From positions 1 to 16,463 of the forward strand of contig DAOVWH010000029.1 in the NCBI GenBank assembly GCA_030636745.1: 16,463 nucleotides of DNA, given 5' to 3'. Shown here one piece after another: positions 6,519 to 15,019 of the stretch (positions within the stretch are counted from its first letter, which is position 1; the number at the start of each line of letters is the position of its first letter). The stretch comes from UBA1672 sp023140905. GTDB lineage: Bacteria; Pseudomonadota; Alphaproteobacteria; Micavibrionales; Micavibrionaceae. Under the pieces are notes generated by a model. The model made no database searches. It saw nothing but the letters and a program-made list of their open reading frames with translations, and was not told the DNA's origin. The translations under genes were made by a program, and so were the position numbers.

Positions 6519-7076
6519 ATGGATCTAAGTCGTAGAGAATTTTTGAAATATGGATGTGCCGGTCTTGTAGGTGCAGCTATTCCGTTTCTTTCCATGAAAA
6601 AAGTCGTTGCTGCCGTAGGGGGCGTGGATACATGGAAATTGGCATTTCGTAACGCTCATACTGATGAAAGTTTTTCCGGCGTATATCGTGTTGGTGACAA
6701 ATATCTACCCGAAGCATTTGAACGCATAAACTATGTTTTGCGCGATTTCCGTACAAATGAAGTTTTTCCGATGGACCCGCATGTCATTGACATTATTTGC
6801 CTTATTCAGCAAAAAACGGGAATACACCAGTCTTTGCACATTCTATCAGGATATCGTTCCCCCAAAACCAACTCGATGCTTGGGAAAAGCACACGTAGTG
6901 TAGCGTCAAATTCATTCCATATGTATGGTCAAGCAGTTGATGTTCGTTTGGTTGGGCATAGTACGCGTAGACTTCGCAATGTAGCACGCTCATTGCAAGC
7001 AGGAGGAGTCGGATATTATCCACGCTCAAGCTTTGTCCATGTAGATACAGGAAGCGTGCGTACCTGGGTTTCTTAA
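6519..7076 (+). CDS. DUF882 / YcbK (MepK)-type murein peptidase, Tat-exported
   Basis: Likely a zinc DD/LD-endopeptidase acting on peptidoglycan; E. coli MepK (YcbK) cuts the 3-3 cross-links made by L,D-transpeptidases. 185 residues from the start chosen here, ATG 6519, which has AAGG four bases upstream; an in-frame ATG at 6504 has none. The N-terminus MDLSRREFLKYG is a twin-arginine signal followed by a hydrophobic stretch (about 12-31), so it is exported folded. The M15-type metal site is complete: SGYRS, then His134 and Asp141 (HMYGQAVD), and His174 in FVHVDTG. It follows the L,D-transpeptidase by about 210 bases; that gap holds nothing I can identify. The pairing supports a maker/cutter team for 3-3 cross-links. 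Substrate preference is inferred. Confidence 0.9.
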   Translation: MDLSRREFLKYGCAGLVGAAIPFLSMKKVVAAVGGVDTWKLAFRNAHTDESFSGVYRVGDKYLPEAFERINYVLRDFRTNEVFPMDPHVIDIICLIQQKTGIHQSLHILSGYRSPKTNSMLGKSTRSVASNSFHMYGQAVDVRLVGHSTRRLRNVARSLQAGGVGYYPRSSFVHVDTGSVRTWVS

Positions 7077-7129
7077 ACTATTAGGTATCTTAAATTCGGG
7101 CAATTCAGATTTATATCAAGGAAATGACC

Positions 7130-7642
7130 ATGATTTTAATTGGTTTGGGTGCAAATCTGGAGGGTAAGGACGGATTAACGCCAGCCCAAAGCTTACAATA
7201 TGCAGTAACGGAATTACAGCAAGCGTCATGTGGCGTTGATGTTATTGCCGGATCATCTATCTGGAAAACTGCGCCAGTGCCTATTTCTGACCAGCCTTGG
7301 TATCATAATGCAGTATGTCAGGTTGAGACATTTTTATCTGCGCAAGAATTGCTTCAAGTTATTGTTTCAATAGAAAATAAGGCTGGGCGTGTGCGCACTT
7401 CCGAGCGCAATGAGTCACGGGTTCTTGATCTGGATATATTAGCCTATAATCGGGACATAATAGAGACACAGGATTTACAAATTCCTCATCCGCGTATGAA
7501 TGAACGTGCTTTTGTGCTTTTTCCTCTACAAGAGATTGCTCCAAATTGGGTGAACCCATCTATAAATAAAGGGCTGAAAGAAATTATGGTATCGCTGGAC
7601 CCTGCTCAGAAAATAGAACGCACAGATATGAAACTATTGTAG
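7130..7642 (+). CDS. folK: 6-hydroxymethyl-dihydropterin pyrophosphokinase
   Basis: Transfers pyrophosphate from ATP to 6-hydroxymethyl-7,8-dihydropterin in folate synthesis. 170 residues from ATG 7130, chosen because AAGGA then sits 7 bases upstream; the ATG at 7124 would be only one base away from it. Motifs are LIGLGANL (3-10), SSIWKTAPV (42-50), the Mg-binding pair Asp100 and Asp102 in LDLDILAYN (matching Asp95/Asp97 in E. coli), GRVRTSERNESR before it, and HPRMNERAFVL (120-130). It ends 14 bases before folP, whose enzyme uses its product. Confidence 0.96.
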   Translation: MILIGLGANLEGKDGLTPAQSLQYAVTELQQASCGVDVIAGSSIWKTAPVPISDQPWYHNAVCQVETFLSAQELLQVIVSIENKAGRVRTSERNESRVLDLDILAYNRDIIETQDLQIPHPRMNERAFVLFPLQEIAPNWVNPSINKGLKEIMVSLDPAQKIERTDMKLL

Positions 7643-7656
7643 AAGAAAGAAAAAAT

Positions 7657-8502
7657 ATGAGTCTCAAAACTGCGGATGAAATTATGGTGCTGTGTAGAAC
7701 CGGTGAGCCTGTCATTATGGGGATTGTCAATGTAACGCCGGATAGTTTTTCTGACGGGGGAAATTATTACGCGGCTGAATTAGCAATAAAACACGGTATA
7801 CGTTTATTAGATGAAGGAGCACAGATTCTTGATATAGGCGGAGAGTCAACGCGCCCCGGAGCTGATAATGTTTCTATAGAAGAAGAAATTGAGCGCGTTG
7901 TTCCGGTTATTTCTGCATTATCTGAACAAGGTGCTCCAGTCATTTCTATTGACACACGCAATGCAGCGACCATGCGCGCAGCTATTGATGCAGGGGCGAA
8001 TTTTATTAATGATATTAGCGGGTTATTCCATGACGAACAGAGCGCGGTAATTGTTGCACAGAGCGGTCTTCCAGTATGTATTATGCATATGCAAGGCACA
8101 CCGCAAACAATGCAAAATCATCCACATTATGAGAATGTTGTTGACGAAGTCTGCGCTTTTTTTGAAGAGCGTCTAACTTTTTGTGAAGAGCAAGGAATTT
8201 CCAGCAATAAGATTATCCTCGATCCGGGTATAGGCTTTGGTAAATCTGTAGGGCATAATCTGGCTCTTATAAAGGATCTTAAGGAATTTCACCGTTTTGG
8301 TTGTCCATTGTTACTAGGCGCATCTCGTAAAAGCTATATCGGGGCTATATCAGGAGAAGATGAACCGAAAAACAGACTAGCCGGTTCCTTATCTACAGCC
8401 ATATACGAACTGGATGCAGGAGCACAGATTTTCAGGGTGCATGATGTAAAAGAAACGTGTCAGGCTTTTGATGTTTATAATGCCATTAAAAAAGCAGATT
8501 AA
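7657..8502 (+). CDS. folP: Dihydropteroate synthase
   Basis: Joins dihydropterin pyrophosphate with p-aminobenzoate; the target of sulfonamides. 281 residues, normal length. All signature blocks are present in order: MGIVNVTPDSFSDGG (21-35), GGESTRPGA (61-69), IDT (98-100), NDISG (118-122), MHMQGTPQTMQ (143-153), DPGIGFGK (189-196), GASRKS (221-226) and RVHDV (260-264). The residues linked to sulfonamide resistance elsewhere (Phe in DSFSDGG, Pro in TRPGA) have the sensitive form. The ribosome site is a purine-rich stretch without a clear GGAG. It forms a folK-folP unit, and its stop codon directly abuts the stop codon of the opposing histidine phosphatase gene. Confidence 0.97.
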   Translation: MSLKTADEIMVLCRTGEPVIMGIVNVTPDSFSDGGNYYAAELAIKHGIRLLDEGAQILDIGGESTRPGADNVSIEEEIERVVPVISALSEQGAPVISIDTRNAATMRAAIDAGANFINDISGLFHDEQSAVIVAQSGLPVCIMHMQGTPQTMQNHPHYENVVDEVCAFFEERLTFCEEQGISSNKIILDPGIGFGKSVGHNLALIKDLKEFHRFGCPLLLGASRKSYIGAISGEDEPKNRLAGSLSTAIYELDAGAQIFRVHDVKETCQAFDVYNAIKKAD

Positions 8503-9135
8503 TTAAAAGCGTTCGCACATACCGTATATTTCTTCTTTTGCGTGAGAGACTTCTTTCTGCTCAACATCGTAATTATAAGAATAAACATCCCATGGAAAGA
8601 CATTTTCTTTCAGGTTAGGCTGAAACTCATAAAGATGGCAATTTTCAAAAGTGCCGAGAACACTTAGCTTATATATTCCTCCAAAAGCCCGAAAAACTCC
8701 TCCATGAGAAACAATGAGAACAGGGCTTTCAAATGTTTTTAGAACCTTATTAATACCACACTGAATGCGTGCTTCAAATTCATCAAAGCTTTCACCATTA
8801 GGGGCGTTAGTGCGTGTTGCAAAAGCACTTTTGCAGATATCTACTGGTTGTCCTTCCCAGTCTCCGGCATATAACTCGGCTAAATCCGTTTCTTCATGCA
8901 TAGAAATATTGAGCACTTCATTGATAATTGCGGCGGTATCATGCGCACGTGAGAGGTGGCTATGCACGATTGCTGTTGGTTTAATATTAAGTGCTTTTAC
9001 CACATTTTGAGCATCACGAGCTTGTTTGCGTCCTTTAGCGGTAAGTGGAGAATCTGTATGACCGGCCATAATGCGAGCTGAATTAGCTTCTGTCTGACCA
9101 TGGCGGATCATGTAAAAAGGTCTATCTGGAAGCAT
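8503..9135 (-). CDS. Histidine phosphatase family protein
   Basis: 210-residue cytoplasmic phosphatase of the phosphoglycerate-mutase-like superfamily. The phosphate pocket is complete: Arg11-His12-Gly13 in MIRHGQTEAN (His12 takes the phosphate), Arg63 in SRAHDTA, Glu87 in LAELYAGDWEG as the likely acid, and His144 in VSHGG. No membrane or signal segment. Members with this layout include alpha-ribazole phosphatase (CobC), phosphoserine phosphatase and sugar-phosphate phosphatases; nothing here decides between them, and no cobalamin gene is near. It lies 14 bases after the aspartate dehydrogenase gene on the same strand, so they form a two-gene operon. Its end abuts folP with no spacer, so there is no room for a terminator. 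Confidence 0.9.
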   Translation of the reverse strand: MLPDRPFYMIRHGQTEANSARIMAGHTDSPLTAKGRKQARDAQNVVKALNIKPTAIVHSHLSRAHDTAAIINEVLNISMHEETDLAELYAGDWEGQPVDICKSAFATRTNAPNGESFDEFEARIQCGINKVLKTFESPVLIVSHGGVFRAFGGIYKLSVLGTFENCHLYEFQPNLKENVFPWDVYSYNYDVEQKEVSHAKEEIYGMCERF

Positions 9136-9149
9136 GTTTATTTCTTCTT

Positions 9150-9959
9150 CTAATAAATTGCGAGTTTTGAACCCATGTTTCTAAGTGTAGCAACAATACT
9201 TTGTGCAGCTAAAGACGAGCTTTTGATATTGGCCGGATCGGGGAGGTTTTCAATGCGTGAAACCAGCGTAGAATAATTACTCTTAACTGTAATCTCATGT
9301 GTGTTACCTTTAGCCTTCGGGTCAGCCCATATTTCTACTCGTGTTTGATGAGCAGGAATGCCCGCGAGACTAAGCGTTGCTGCAACATTTACATTGGCTG
9401 GAAATCCTTTTGCTGCATCATAAGCATCCCCTTCAAAGATTTGTGTTTTCTCGGTAATAGCATCGAGACCAATATCATTTTCTATAACATAAGGTGCTCC
9501 GGCAAAGCCTTTTGGGGGCTTTGTTGAAGTAATTGTGGAAGAAGTGATTCCCATCTCTCTCATGCCAACAACACCATCAAGACCACATAAAGCTCCAGAT
9601 GGCAGATAAGCGCGGCTTTCAGATCTGTGAAGGTTTTTTAGAATTTGCGGGTCAATAAGCAAAGCAGCACTGCTGATAAACAAAATATCTTTTCCGGCTT
9701 TAAATACAATTTTTGCTAAATCAGGAACAACGTCAGCAGGTAAACATTCTATAATGAGATCGCAACGCTCTGCTAATTCTTCGAATGAAACGTTATCTAC
9801 ATCGAAATGATTCTGCGTATAAGGATCGGAAATGCATTCAAGTTGCATTTCGTTGATACCGTCTTCAGATGTTAGTGCATGCATAACAGCACTTCCAATA
9901 GCGCCTAAACCTGCAATACCGATATTCTTATATTGATTATGATTGGGGATAGTGCTCAT
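9150..9959 (-). CDS. nadX: L-aspartate dehydrogenase (DUF108 family)
   Basis: Converts L-aspartate to iminoaspartate (or, by hydrolysis, oxaloacetate and ammonia) with NAD(P). In bacteria without NadB this feeds quinolinate and NAD synthesis; it can also serve aspartate breakdown. 269 residues. An N-terminal Rossmann fold starts with GIAGLGAIGSAV (about 14-25); LPSGALCGLDGV lies near the middle, followed by the substrate-domain motif GFPANVNVAATLSLAG. His221 in THEITV is at the place of the catalytic histidine. The start at 9959 has AGGA upstream and leaves only 53 bases to the divergent recO start, so the two promoters must overlap or be close. nadA and nadC are not in the window, so the pathway role is inferred. 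Confidence 0.85.
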   Translation of the reverse strand: MSTIPNHNQYKNIGIAGLGAIGSAVMHALTSEDGINEMQLECISDPYTQNHFDVDNVSFEELAERCDLIIECLPADVVPDLAKIVFKAGKDILFISSAALLIDPQILKNLHRSESRAYLPSGALCGLDGVVGMREMGITSSTITSTKPPKGFAGAPYVIENDIGLDAITEKTQIFEGDAYDAAKGFPANVNVAATLSLAGIPAHQTRVEIWADPKAKGNTHEITVKSNYSTLVSRIENLPDPANIKSSSLAAQSIVATLRNMGSKLAIY

Positions 9960-10012
9960 TATTTTTCATATCCTACTAGAATCGTTGAGGAACAAAGTGA
10001 TAATAGGACAGT

Positions 10013-10771
10013 ATGGAACAATGGCAAGATCAATCTATTATTTTAGCTGCGCGTACGCATGGTGAGAACGGAGCAATTGTCTCTTTACTCTCTCGTAGTT
10101 ATGGTCGGCAAAGTGGTTATGTGCGTGGTGCAAGCTCTACTAAAAACCGCGGAACACTGGAAATCGGGAATATAGTAGATGCAAATTGGCGTGCTCGCAC
10201 GAGTGATTCTTTAGGATATTTAACGCTTGAGCTTTCTCATTCCACAGCTAGTCGCATTATGCAAGATGCTCTGAAACTTTCAGCACTGCAAGCTGCTTGT
10301 GCTCTGTGTGATCAGGCTTTGCCGGAAAAGGAAGGCCATGAAGGTTTGTATAATGGGCTGTGCGCCTTACTGGAAATTTTAGAAGGGGATGTTTGGGCAC
10401 ATGGCTATGTTATGTGGGAAATCGCTTTACTAAAAGAGCTGGGGTTTGCGCTGGATCTAACACGATGCGCGGCTGGGGGCGATGTTTCTATGCTCAGCTA
10501 TGTTTCACCAAAAACCGGTTGCGCAGTAAGTTGGGAAGCGGCACAACCCTATAAAGACAAACTTCTCCCATTACCTGAATTTCTAAAACCTCATGGACAA
10601 GAAAGCGATGAAGGAGATATTCTTCTGGGATTAAAGCTTACACGTTATTTCTTTGAACACTGGGTTTTTGCTCATCATAATCGGGGATTGCCGGAGGCTC
10701 GACATAGGTTGGACTTGCGTTTTGCTGAAGTTTCTGCAAAAACTGATAAACTCATCCGCGAGAATACTTAG
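10013..10771 (+). CDS. recO: DNA repair protein RecO
   Basis: Recombination mediator of the RecFOR pathway; helps load RecA on SSB-coated single-stranded DNA. 252 residues. The N-terminal OB fold (about 1-80) opens with the usual WQDQSIILAARTHGENGAIV and contains the basic loop GYVRGASSTKNRG. The rest is helical, with YVSPKTGCAVS near 162-172, typical of alphaproteobacterial RecO. Only two cysteines (in LTRC and KTGC) sit where some RecO proteins have four zinc ligands, so no complete zinc site is expected. The start at 10013 follows AGGA. parC starts 45 bases downstream, so the two are probably co-transcribed, an arrangement I associate with alphaproteobacteria. Confidence 0.94.
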   Translation: MEQWQDQSIILAARTHGENGAIVSLLSRSYGRQSGYVRGASSTKNRGTLEIGNIVDANWRARTSDSLGYLTLELSHSTASRIMQDALKLSALQAACALCDQALPEKEGHEGLYNGLCALLEILEGDVWAHGYVMWEIALLKELGFALDLTRCAAGGDVSMLSYVSPKTGCAVSWEAAQPYKDKLLPLPEFLKPHGQESDEGDILLGLKLTRYFFEHWVFAHHNRGLPEARHRLDLRFAEVSAKTDKLIRENT

Positions 10772-10816
10772 GGTCTCAGGACCTATTAATTATATACAAA
10801 AGAGTAAGGACTGCGC

Positions 10817-13066
10817 ATGTCGCAAAAAGATAATACAACCGAAGAACATAGGATTATTGATCAGCCAATGAGCGATATTCTTTCTGAAAGATATCTCTCT
10901 TATGCTCTTTCAACGATTATGAGCCGGTCATTGCCGGATGTACGTGACGGGATAAAGCCTGTGCATAGGCGCTTACTTTATGCGATGTATCAGCTTAAAT
11001 TAAGCCCAAATCAAAGACCCAAGAAATCAGCACGTGTGGTTGGGGATGTAATTGGTAAATTCCACCCTCATGGTGATACAGCAGTATATGATGCTATGGT
11101 GCGTTTGGCTCAGGATTTTGCACAGCGTTATCCATTGGTTGATGGACAGGGAAATTTTGGTAATATCGATGGAGATAACGCAGCTGCTATGCGTTATACG
11201 GAAGCAAAGCTAACTGACGTGGCTTTATTGTTGCTTGAAGGTATAGAAGAAAATGCCGTTGATTTTCGCCCCACTTATGATGGTTCGGAAAATGAACCGG
11301 TCGTTCTTCCTGGAGGATTTCCAAACCTTCTGGCCAATGGTTCTAGCGGGATTGCTGTGGGGATGGCAACTAATATTCCTCCGCATAATGTTGAAGAACT
11401 ATGTGATGCCATGCTTATTATGCTGGAAAAAGATCCAACCATAGAGGAATTAGTTGATATCGTTAAAGGACCGGATATGCCTACAGGAGGTATTCTGGTT
11501 GATGAGAAAGCGGATATTGTAAAAGCTTATGAAACCGGAAAAGGGGCTTTTCGTATTCGTGCGCGCTGGAACAAAGAAGAGCTTAAGCAAGGCCTATACC
11601 AAATCGTCGTAACTGAAATCCCGTATATGGTACAAAAATCTAAATTGGTTGAGAAAATAGCTGATCTGATTAATGCGCGCAAAATGCCGATGCTTGATGA
11701 TGTGCGCGATGAATCTGCCGAAGATGTGCGCCTTGTCCTTATGCCTAAAAACCGCAATGTTAAACCGGAACTTCTTATGGAAGCGTTATTCCGTAATTGT
11801 GATTTGGAAACACGCTTTAACATGAACATGAATGTGCTTGAAGGTGGGCTGGTTCCAAAGGTTATGAACCTTAAAGAAGTGCTGCAAAACTGGCTGGATC
11901 ATCAACAAGAAGTTTTAGTTAGGCGTTCTTCTTACCGTCTTGAGAAAGTTCTTCATCGTCTGGATGTTTTGGAAGGCTATTTGGTTGTTTTTCTTAACGT
12001 AGATGAGGTTATCCGCATTATTCGTTTTGAAGAAAAACCCAAAGAATGCTTAATGAAAACATTTGATCTGAACGAAGTTCAGGTCGAAGCTATTTTGAAT
12101 TTACGCTTACGCCGGTTGCATAAGCTTGAAGAAATAGAAATTCGCGCGGAACATGATGATCTTGTAAAAGAAAAAGCGCAGCTCGAAAAACTTATTGCAT
12201 CTGAAGCACGTCAGTGGACTCTCATCAAAAAGCAAATAACAAAACTCAGGAAAATGTTTTCTGGTGAAACGGAATTAGGTAAACGACGCACAAGTGTTGG
12301 TGGCGTACTTAAGCCTGTTGCCGTTAATCTTGATTCGATCATGATTGAAAAAGAGCCTGTTACGATTATTTGCTCTACCCAAGGTTGGATAAAAACCATG
12401 AAAGGCCATGGACATAATCCTAAAGACTTTAAATATAAAGCGGGAGACAGGGGCCAATTTATTCTTGAGGTTCAGACAACGGATAAATTGATTATCTTTG
12501 TAACAAACGGGCGTTGTTATACGCTGGGTTGTGATAAATTGCCATCAGGTAGAGGCTTTGGTGAACCATTGCGGATCATGGTGGATATCCCTAATGATGC
12601 CCATGTAACCAGTATGCGTATTCATAAACCAAAAGCTAAAATGTTGGTAGTTTCATCTGATGGACGTGGTTTTATAGTTTCTTCTGATGATGTGATGGCG
12701 CAAACAAAAACAGGAAAACAAATTCTTAATGTTTCTGGTAAAACAGAAGGATCTATTTGTCGTTATGTGCATGATGGGGATGATTATATCGCAATTATTG
12801 GAACAAATCGCAAGATGTTGATAGTTCCTCTTTCTGAATTACCGGAAATGAGTAAAGGGCGTGGCGTTATTCTACAAAAATATAGTAAAGGCTCAACACT
12901 ATCAGATGTAAAAACATTCAGCAGTAAGAAAGGTCTGGACTATAAATACGGATCAGGATCAACTACAGTTAAAGATATTACGCCGTGGCTTGGAAATCGT
13001 GCATCAGTGGGTAAATTGCCGCCTAATGGTTTTCCCAAAAGCAATCGGTTTAACTATATGTTTTAA
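10817..13066 (+). CDS. parC: DNA topoisomerase IV subunit A
   Basis: The DNA-cutting subunit of topoisomerase IV, which unlinks daughter chromosomes with ParE (not in the window). 749 residues, close to E. coli ParC (752). The winged-helix and tower domain contains the catalytic Tyr127 in AAMRYTEAKL preceded by Arg126. The quinolone-contact region reads HPHGDTAVYDAM (83-94), with Thr88 where E. coli ParC has Ser80 and Asp92 where it has Glu84. A coiled-coil dimer gate follows (about 370-480). The C-terminal part (about 500-740) is the degenerate beta-pinwheel; no gyrase box (QRRGGKG type) is seen, which separates it from GyrA. The ribosome site is TAAGGA before ATG 10817. It is convergent with motB, with a 31-base spacer. 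Confidence 0.95.
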   Translation: MSQKDNTTEEHRIIDQPMSDILSERYLSYALSTIMSRSLPDVRDGIKPVHRRLLYAMYQLKLSPNQRPKKSARVVGDVIGKFHPHGDTAVYDAMVRLAQDFAQRYPLVDGQGNFGNIDGDNAAAMRYTEAKLTDVALLLLEGIEENAVDFRPTYDGSENEPVVLPGGFPNLLANGSSGIAVGMATNIPPHNVEELCDAMLIMLEKDPTIEELVDIVKGPDMPTGGILVDEKADIVKAYETGKGAFRIRARWNKEELKQGLYQIVVTEIPYMVQKSKLVEKIADLINARKMPMLDDVRDESAEDVRLVLMPKNRNVKPELLMEALFRNCDLETRFNMNMNVLEGGLVPKVMNLKEVLQNWLDHQQEVLVRRSSYRLEKVLHRLDVLEGYLVVFLNVDEVIRIIRFEEKPKECLMKTFDLNEVQVEAILNLRLRRLHKLEEIEIRAEHDDLVKEKAQLEKLIASEARQWTLIKKQITKLRKMFSGETELGKRRTSVGGVLKPVAVNLDSIMIEKEPVTIICSTQGWIKTMKGHGHNPKDFKYKAGDRGQFILEVQTTDKLIIFVTNGRCYTLGCDKLPSGRGFGEPLRIMVDIPNDAHVTSMRIHKPKAKMLVVSSDGRGFIVSSDDVMAQTKTGKQILNVSGKTEGSICRYVHDGDDYIAIIGTNRKMLIVPLSELPEMSKGRGVILQKYSKGSTLSDVKTFSSKKGLDYKYGSGSTTVKDITPWLGNRASVGKLPPNGFPKSNRFNYMF

Positions 13067-13097
13067 GAAATAAGAAATCACTACAGGCGTTGTGGAT

Positions 13098-14084
13098 TTA
13101 TGGAAATTCAATCGTGCCGGGTGTTTTGCGATAAGGATTAATTTGCGCAGTGCCTTTGTAATTAAGCATCTCGCTTCCATCAAGAAGCTTTTCTTCTCCA
13201 ATTCCCATTTCCTCATCGTTAAATATAGTATCTGGAAGGGTTTGATTGAGCAAAATAAGAGTAATGCGCCGATTGCGCGGATCTAAAGGATTATCCTCAA
13301 TCAAAGGTTTTGTATCAGCTTTACCCATAACATTATTTACACGATCCAGAGGGAAACCTGAATCAATCAATGCTCTGCGCACTGCATTTGCGCGGTCGGC
13401 TGATAATTCCCAGTTTGTATAAATGGCTCCTTCAGAATAGCGTACGCCGTCTGTATGTCCTCGAATAGACAGCAAATTGGGCATCTCTAAAATAGCATCA
13501 GTAATATGGGTTAGAATCTTTCTGGTTTTATCAAACATATTCGCACTTCCTGATGGGAACATTGTTTCATCTTCTTGATCAATAAGTTCAATGCGTAATC
13601 CTTCAGGTGTGATGGTTATATCTATATTATCTTCCATTTTTTCAAGCTCTTTATTTTCCAATATAGCTTGCTTGATTTTCTCAGTGATAGCTTCGAAGCG
13701 GCTGCGTTCAGCGCTTTGGGCTATAGAGATGCTTTTGGGGTCTTTCCCTCCACCCCGGTAACTTTGATCTGGACTTTCCTTAATGGGGGCAATTGGTTTT
13801 CTATCAGAAGTACGTGCTCCTTCAGGGGTCATTGTCAAACCGCCAAATAGTCCTCCAGAACCACTTCGACTATCTGATACCATGGGGCTTGGAGGTGTAA
13901 AATATTCTGCTATAGCTTCTTTCTGATCTTGTGGGGCCATGTTCAAAAGCCACATTAACAAAAAGAAAGCCATCATAGCTGTCATAAAATCAGCATATGC
14001 AACCTTCCATGCACCGCCGTGATGAACATAAGGAAGTTTTATAACTTCAATTTTTATTTGTATCCGAGAACACTCTTTTTTCAT
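13098..14084 (-). CDS. motB: Flagellar motor stator protein MotB
   Basis: Stator subunit that carries ions with MotA and anchors it to peptidoglycan. 328 residues. The start of the conserved region, YVHHGGAWKVAYADFMTAMMAFFLLMWLLN (residues 19-48), holds the single membrane helix with the proton-binding Asp32. A flexible Pro/Gly/Ser linker (about 60-125) follows, then the OmpA-type peptidoglycan-binding domain (about 150-285) with IRGHTDG (207-213) and NWELSADRANAVRRAL. A 40-residue tail follows. The chosen start at 14084 has only a weak GAAAAG upstream, and the first 18 residues (MKKECSRIQIKIEVIKLP) are not typical, so the true start could lie a little later at a non-ATG codon. It is 44 bases downstream of motA, the usual order. 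Confidence 0.94.
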   Translation of the reverse strand: MKKECSRIQIKIEVIKLPYVHHGGAWKVAYADFMTAMMAFFLLMWLLNMAPQDQKEAIAEYFTPPSPMVSDSRSGSGGLFGGLTMTPEGARTSDRKPIAPIKESPDQSYRGGGKDPKSISIAQSAERSRFEAITEKIKQAILENKELEKMEDNIDITITPEGLRIELIDQEDETMFPSGSANMFDKTRKILTHITDAILEMPNLLSIRGHTDGVRYSEGAIYTNWELSADRANAVRRALIDSGFPLDRVNNVMGKADTKPLIEDNPLDPRNRRITLILLNQTLPDTIFNDEEMGIGEEKLLDGSEMLNYKGTAQINPYRKTPGTIEFP

Positions 14085-14128
14085 CTTTTCAACAATTATT
14101 GTGCAGTACTTTACCTGAATTAATGTTT

Positions 14129-15019
14129 TTAATTTGGTGGCGGAGGCAACTCATTTAATACTTCTTCAAGTTCGTTAAAGCCCGGTTGAACATTATGAGG
14201 TAATGCTTTCCGTGCAAATTCTACAGCAACCTGCGGTGCTGCTCCGTTAAGAAAGGCAATAACGCCGATCTTGATAATTTTATAGTACTGTGCTTCAGAT
14301 TCTCCACGCTCTTCCATTGCTAGAGCGAGTGGGGCAAAGAAAGCATAAGATAACCATACTCCAAGGAATGTTCCAACAAGCGCGCTACCAATCATTTTCC
14401 CCAAAATCTCCGGTGGTTCAGAGATCGATGCCATAGTTTTAATAACCCCAAGCACGGCAGCCACAATACCAAGCGCAGGAATACCTTCTGCCATATGGTG
14501 AACAGCATGTGCAGGATGTGTTTCGTGATGGACAATTTGTGCTATTTCTTCGTCCATCAATGAACCGATTTGTCCTGGATCTTCATTTCCCATAGATATA
14601 ATTCGAAAATAATCGCACAAAAATTCTAATGCATGATGATTGCTGTAGAATTTTGGGAATTGAGAGAAAAGGGTGCTTTCATGAGGATTCTCAACATGTT
14701 GCTCCAACGCAAGGAATCCTTTTGAGCGGGCTAATTTAAACAATGTAAAAAGCATACTTAAAAGTTCTATATAGTCGTCTTTACTATATGAGAAAGGTTT
14801 AACCAGTGAGCCCATATACTTCAAAGTATCTTTAAGCGTCTGAGTTGAGTTTCCAATAATAAAAGCGGCAATTGCACATCCCATAATGACCATGGCTTCC
14901 CCAGGGGTCGCCGGGAGCATAACGTTAGTGGTCAGGTATATAGCTTTTTCCATCCCCGCAGTCAGGACCAGACCGCTAAAGGTCGCCACAAAGACAAGAA
15001 GAATGCCGAGTAGCTTCAT
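14129..15019 (-). CDS. motA: Flagellar motor stator protein MotA
   Basis: Forms the ring around MotB in the inner membrane and presses on the rotor. 296 residues, usual length, with four membrane helices: about 3-22, 37-56, 176-196 and 210-232. Functional residues line up with E. coli: Arg98 and Glu106 in the cytoplasmic loop (LARSKGFLALE; E. coli Arg90 and Glu98), Pro181 in EGIPALGIVAAVLG (Pro173) and Pro230 in FFAPLAL (Pro222). The C-terminus ends in PPPPN. A ribosome site AAAGGA precedes ATG 15019. It is the first gene of the motA-motB operon. No other flagellar gene is in the window, and the stator operon is divergent from ldtR. Confidence 0.95.
   Translation of the reverse strand: MKLLGILLVFVATFSGLVLTAGMEKAIYLTTNVMLPATPGEAMVIMGCAIAAFIIGNSTQTLKDTLKYMGSLVKPFSYSKDDYIELLSMLFTLFKLARSKGFLALEQHVENPHESTLFSQFPKFYSNHHALEFLCDYFRIISMGNEDPGQIGSLMDEEIAQIVHHETHPAHAVHHMAEGIPALGIVAAVLGVIKTMASISEPPEILGKMIGSALVGTFLGVWLSYAFFAPLALAMEERGESEAQYYKIIKIGVIAFLNGAAPQVAVEFARKALPHNVQPGFNELEEVLNELPPPPN

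Noticed and set aside
13067..13097. Bidirectional terminator between parC and motB
   Set aside because: Only a short, broken stem (AAATC...GATTT) is present, with no GC-rich core or T run.
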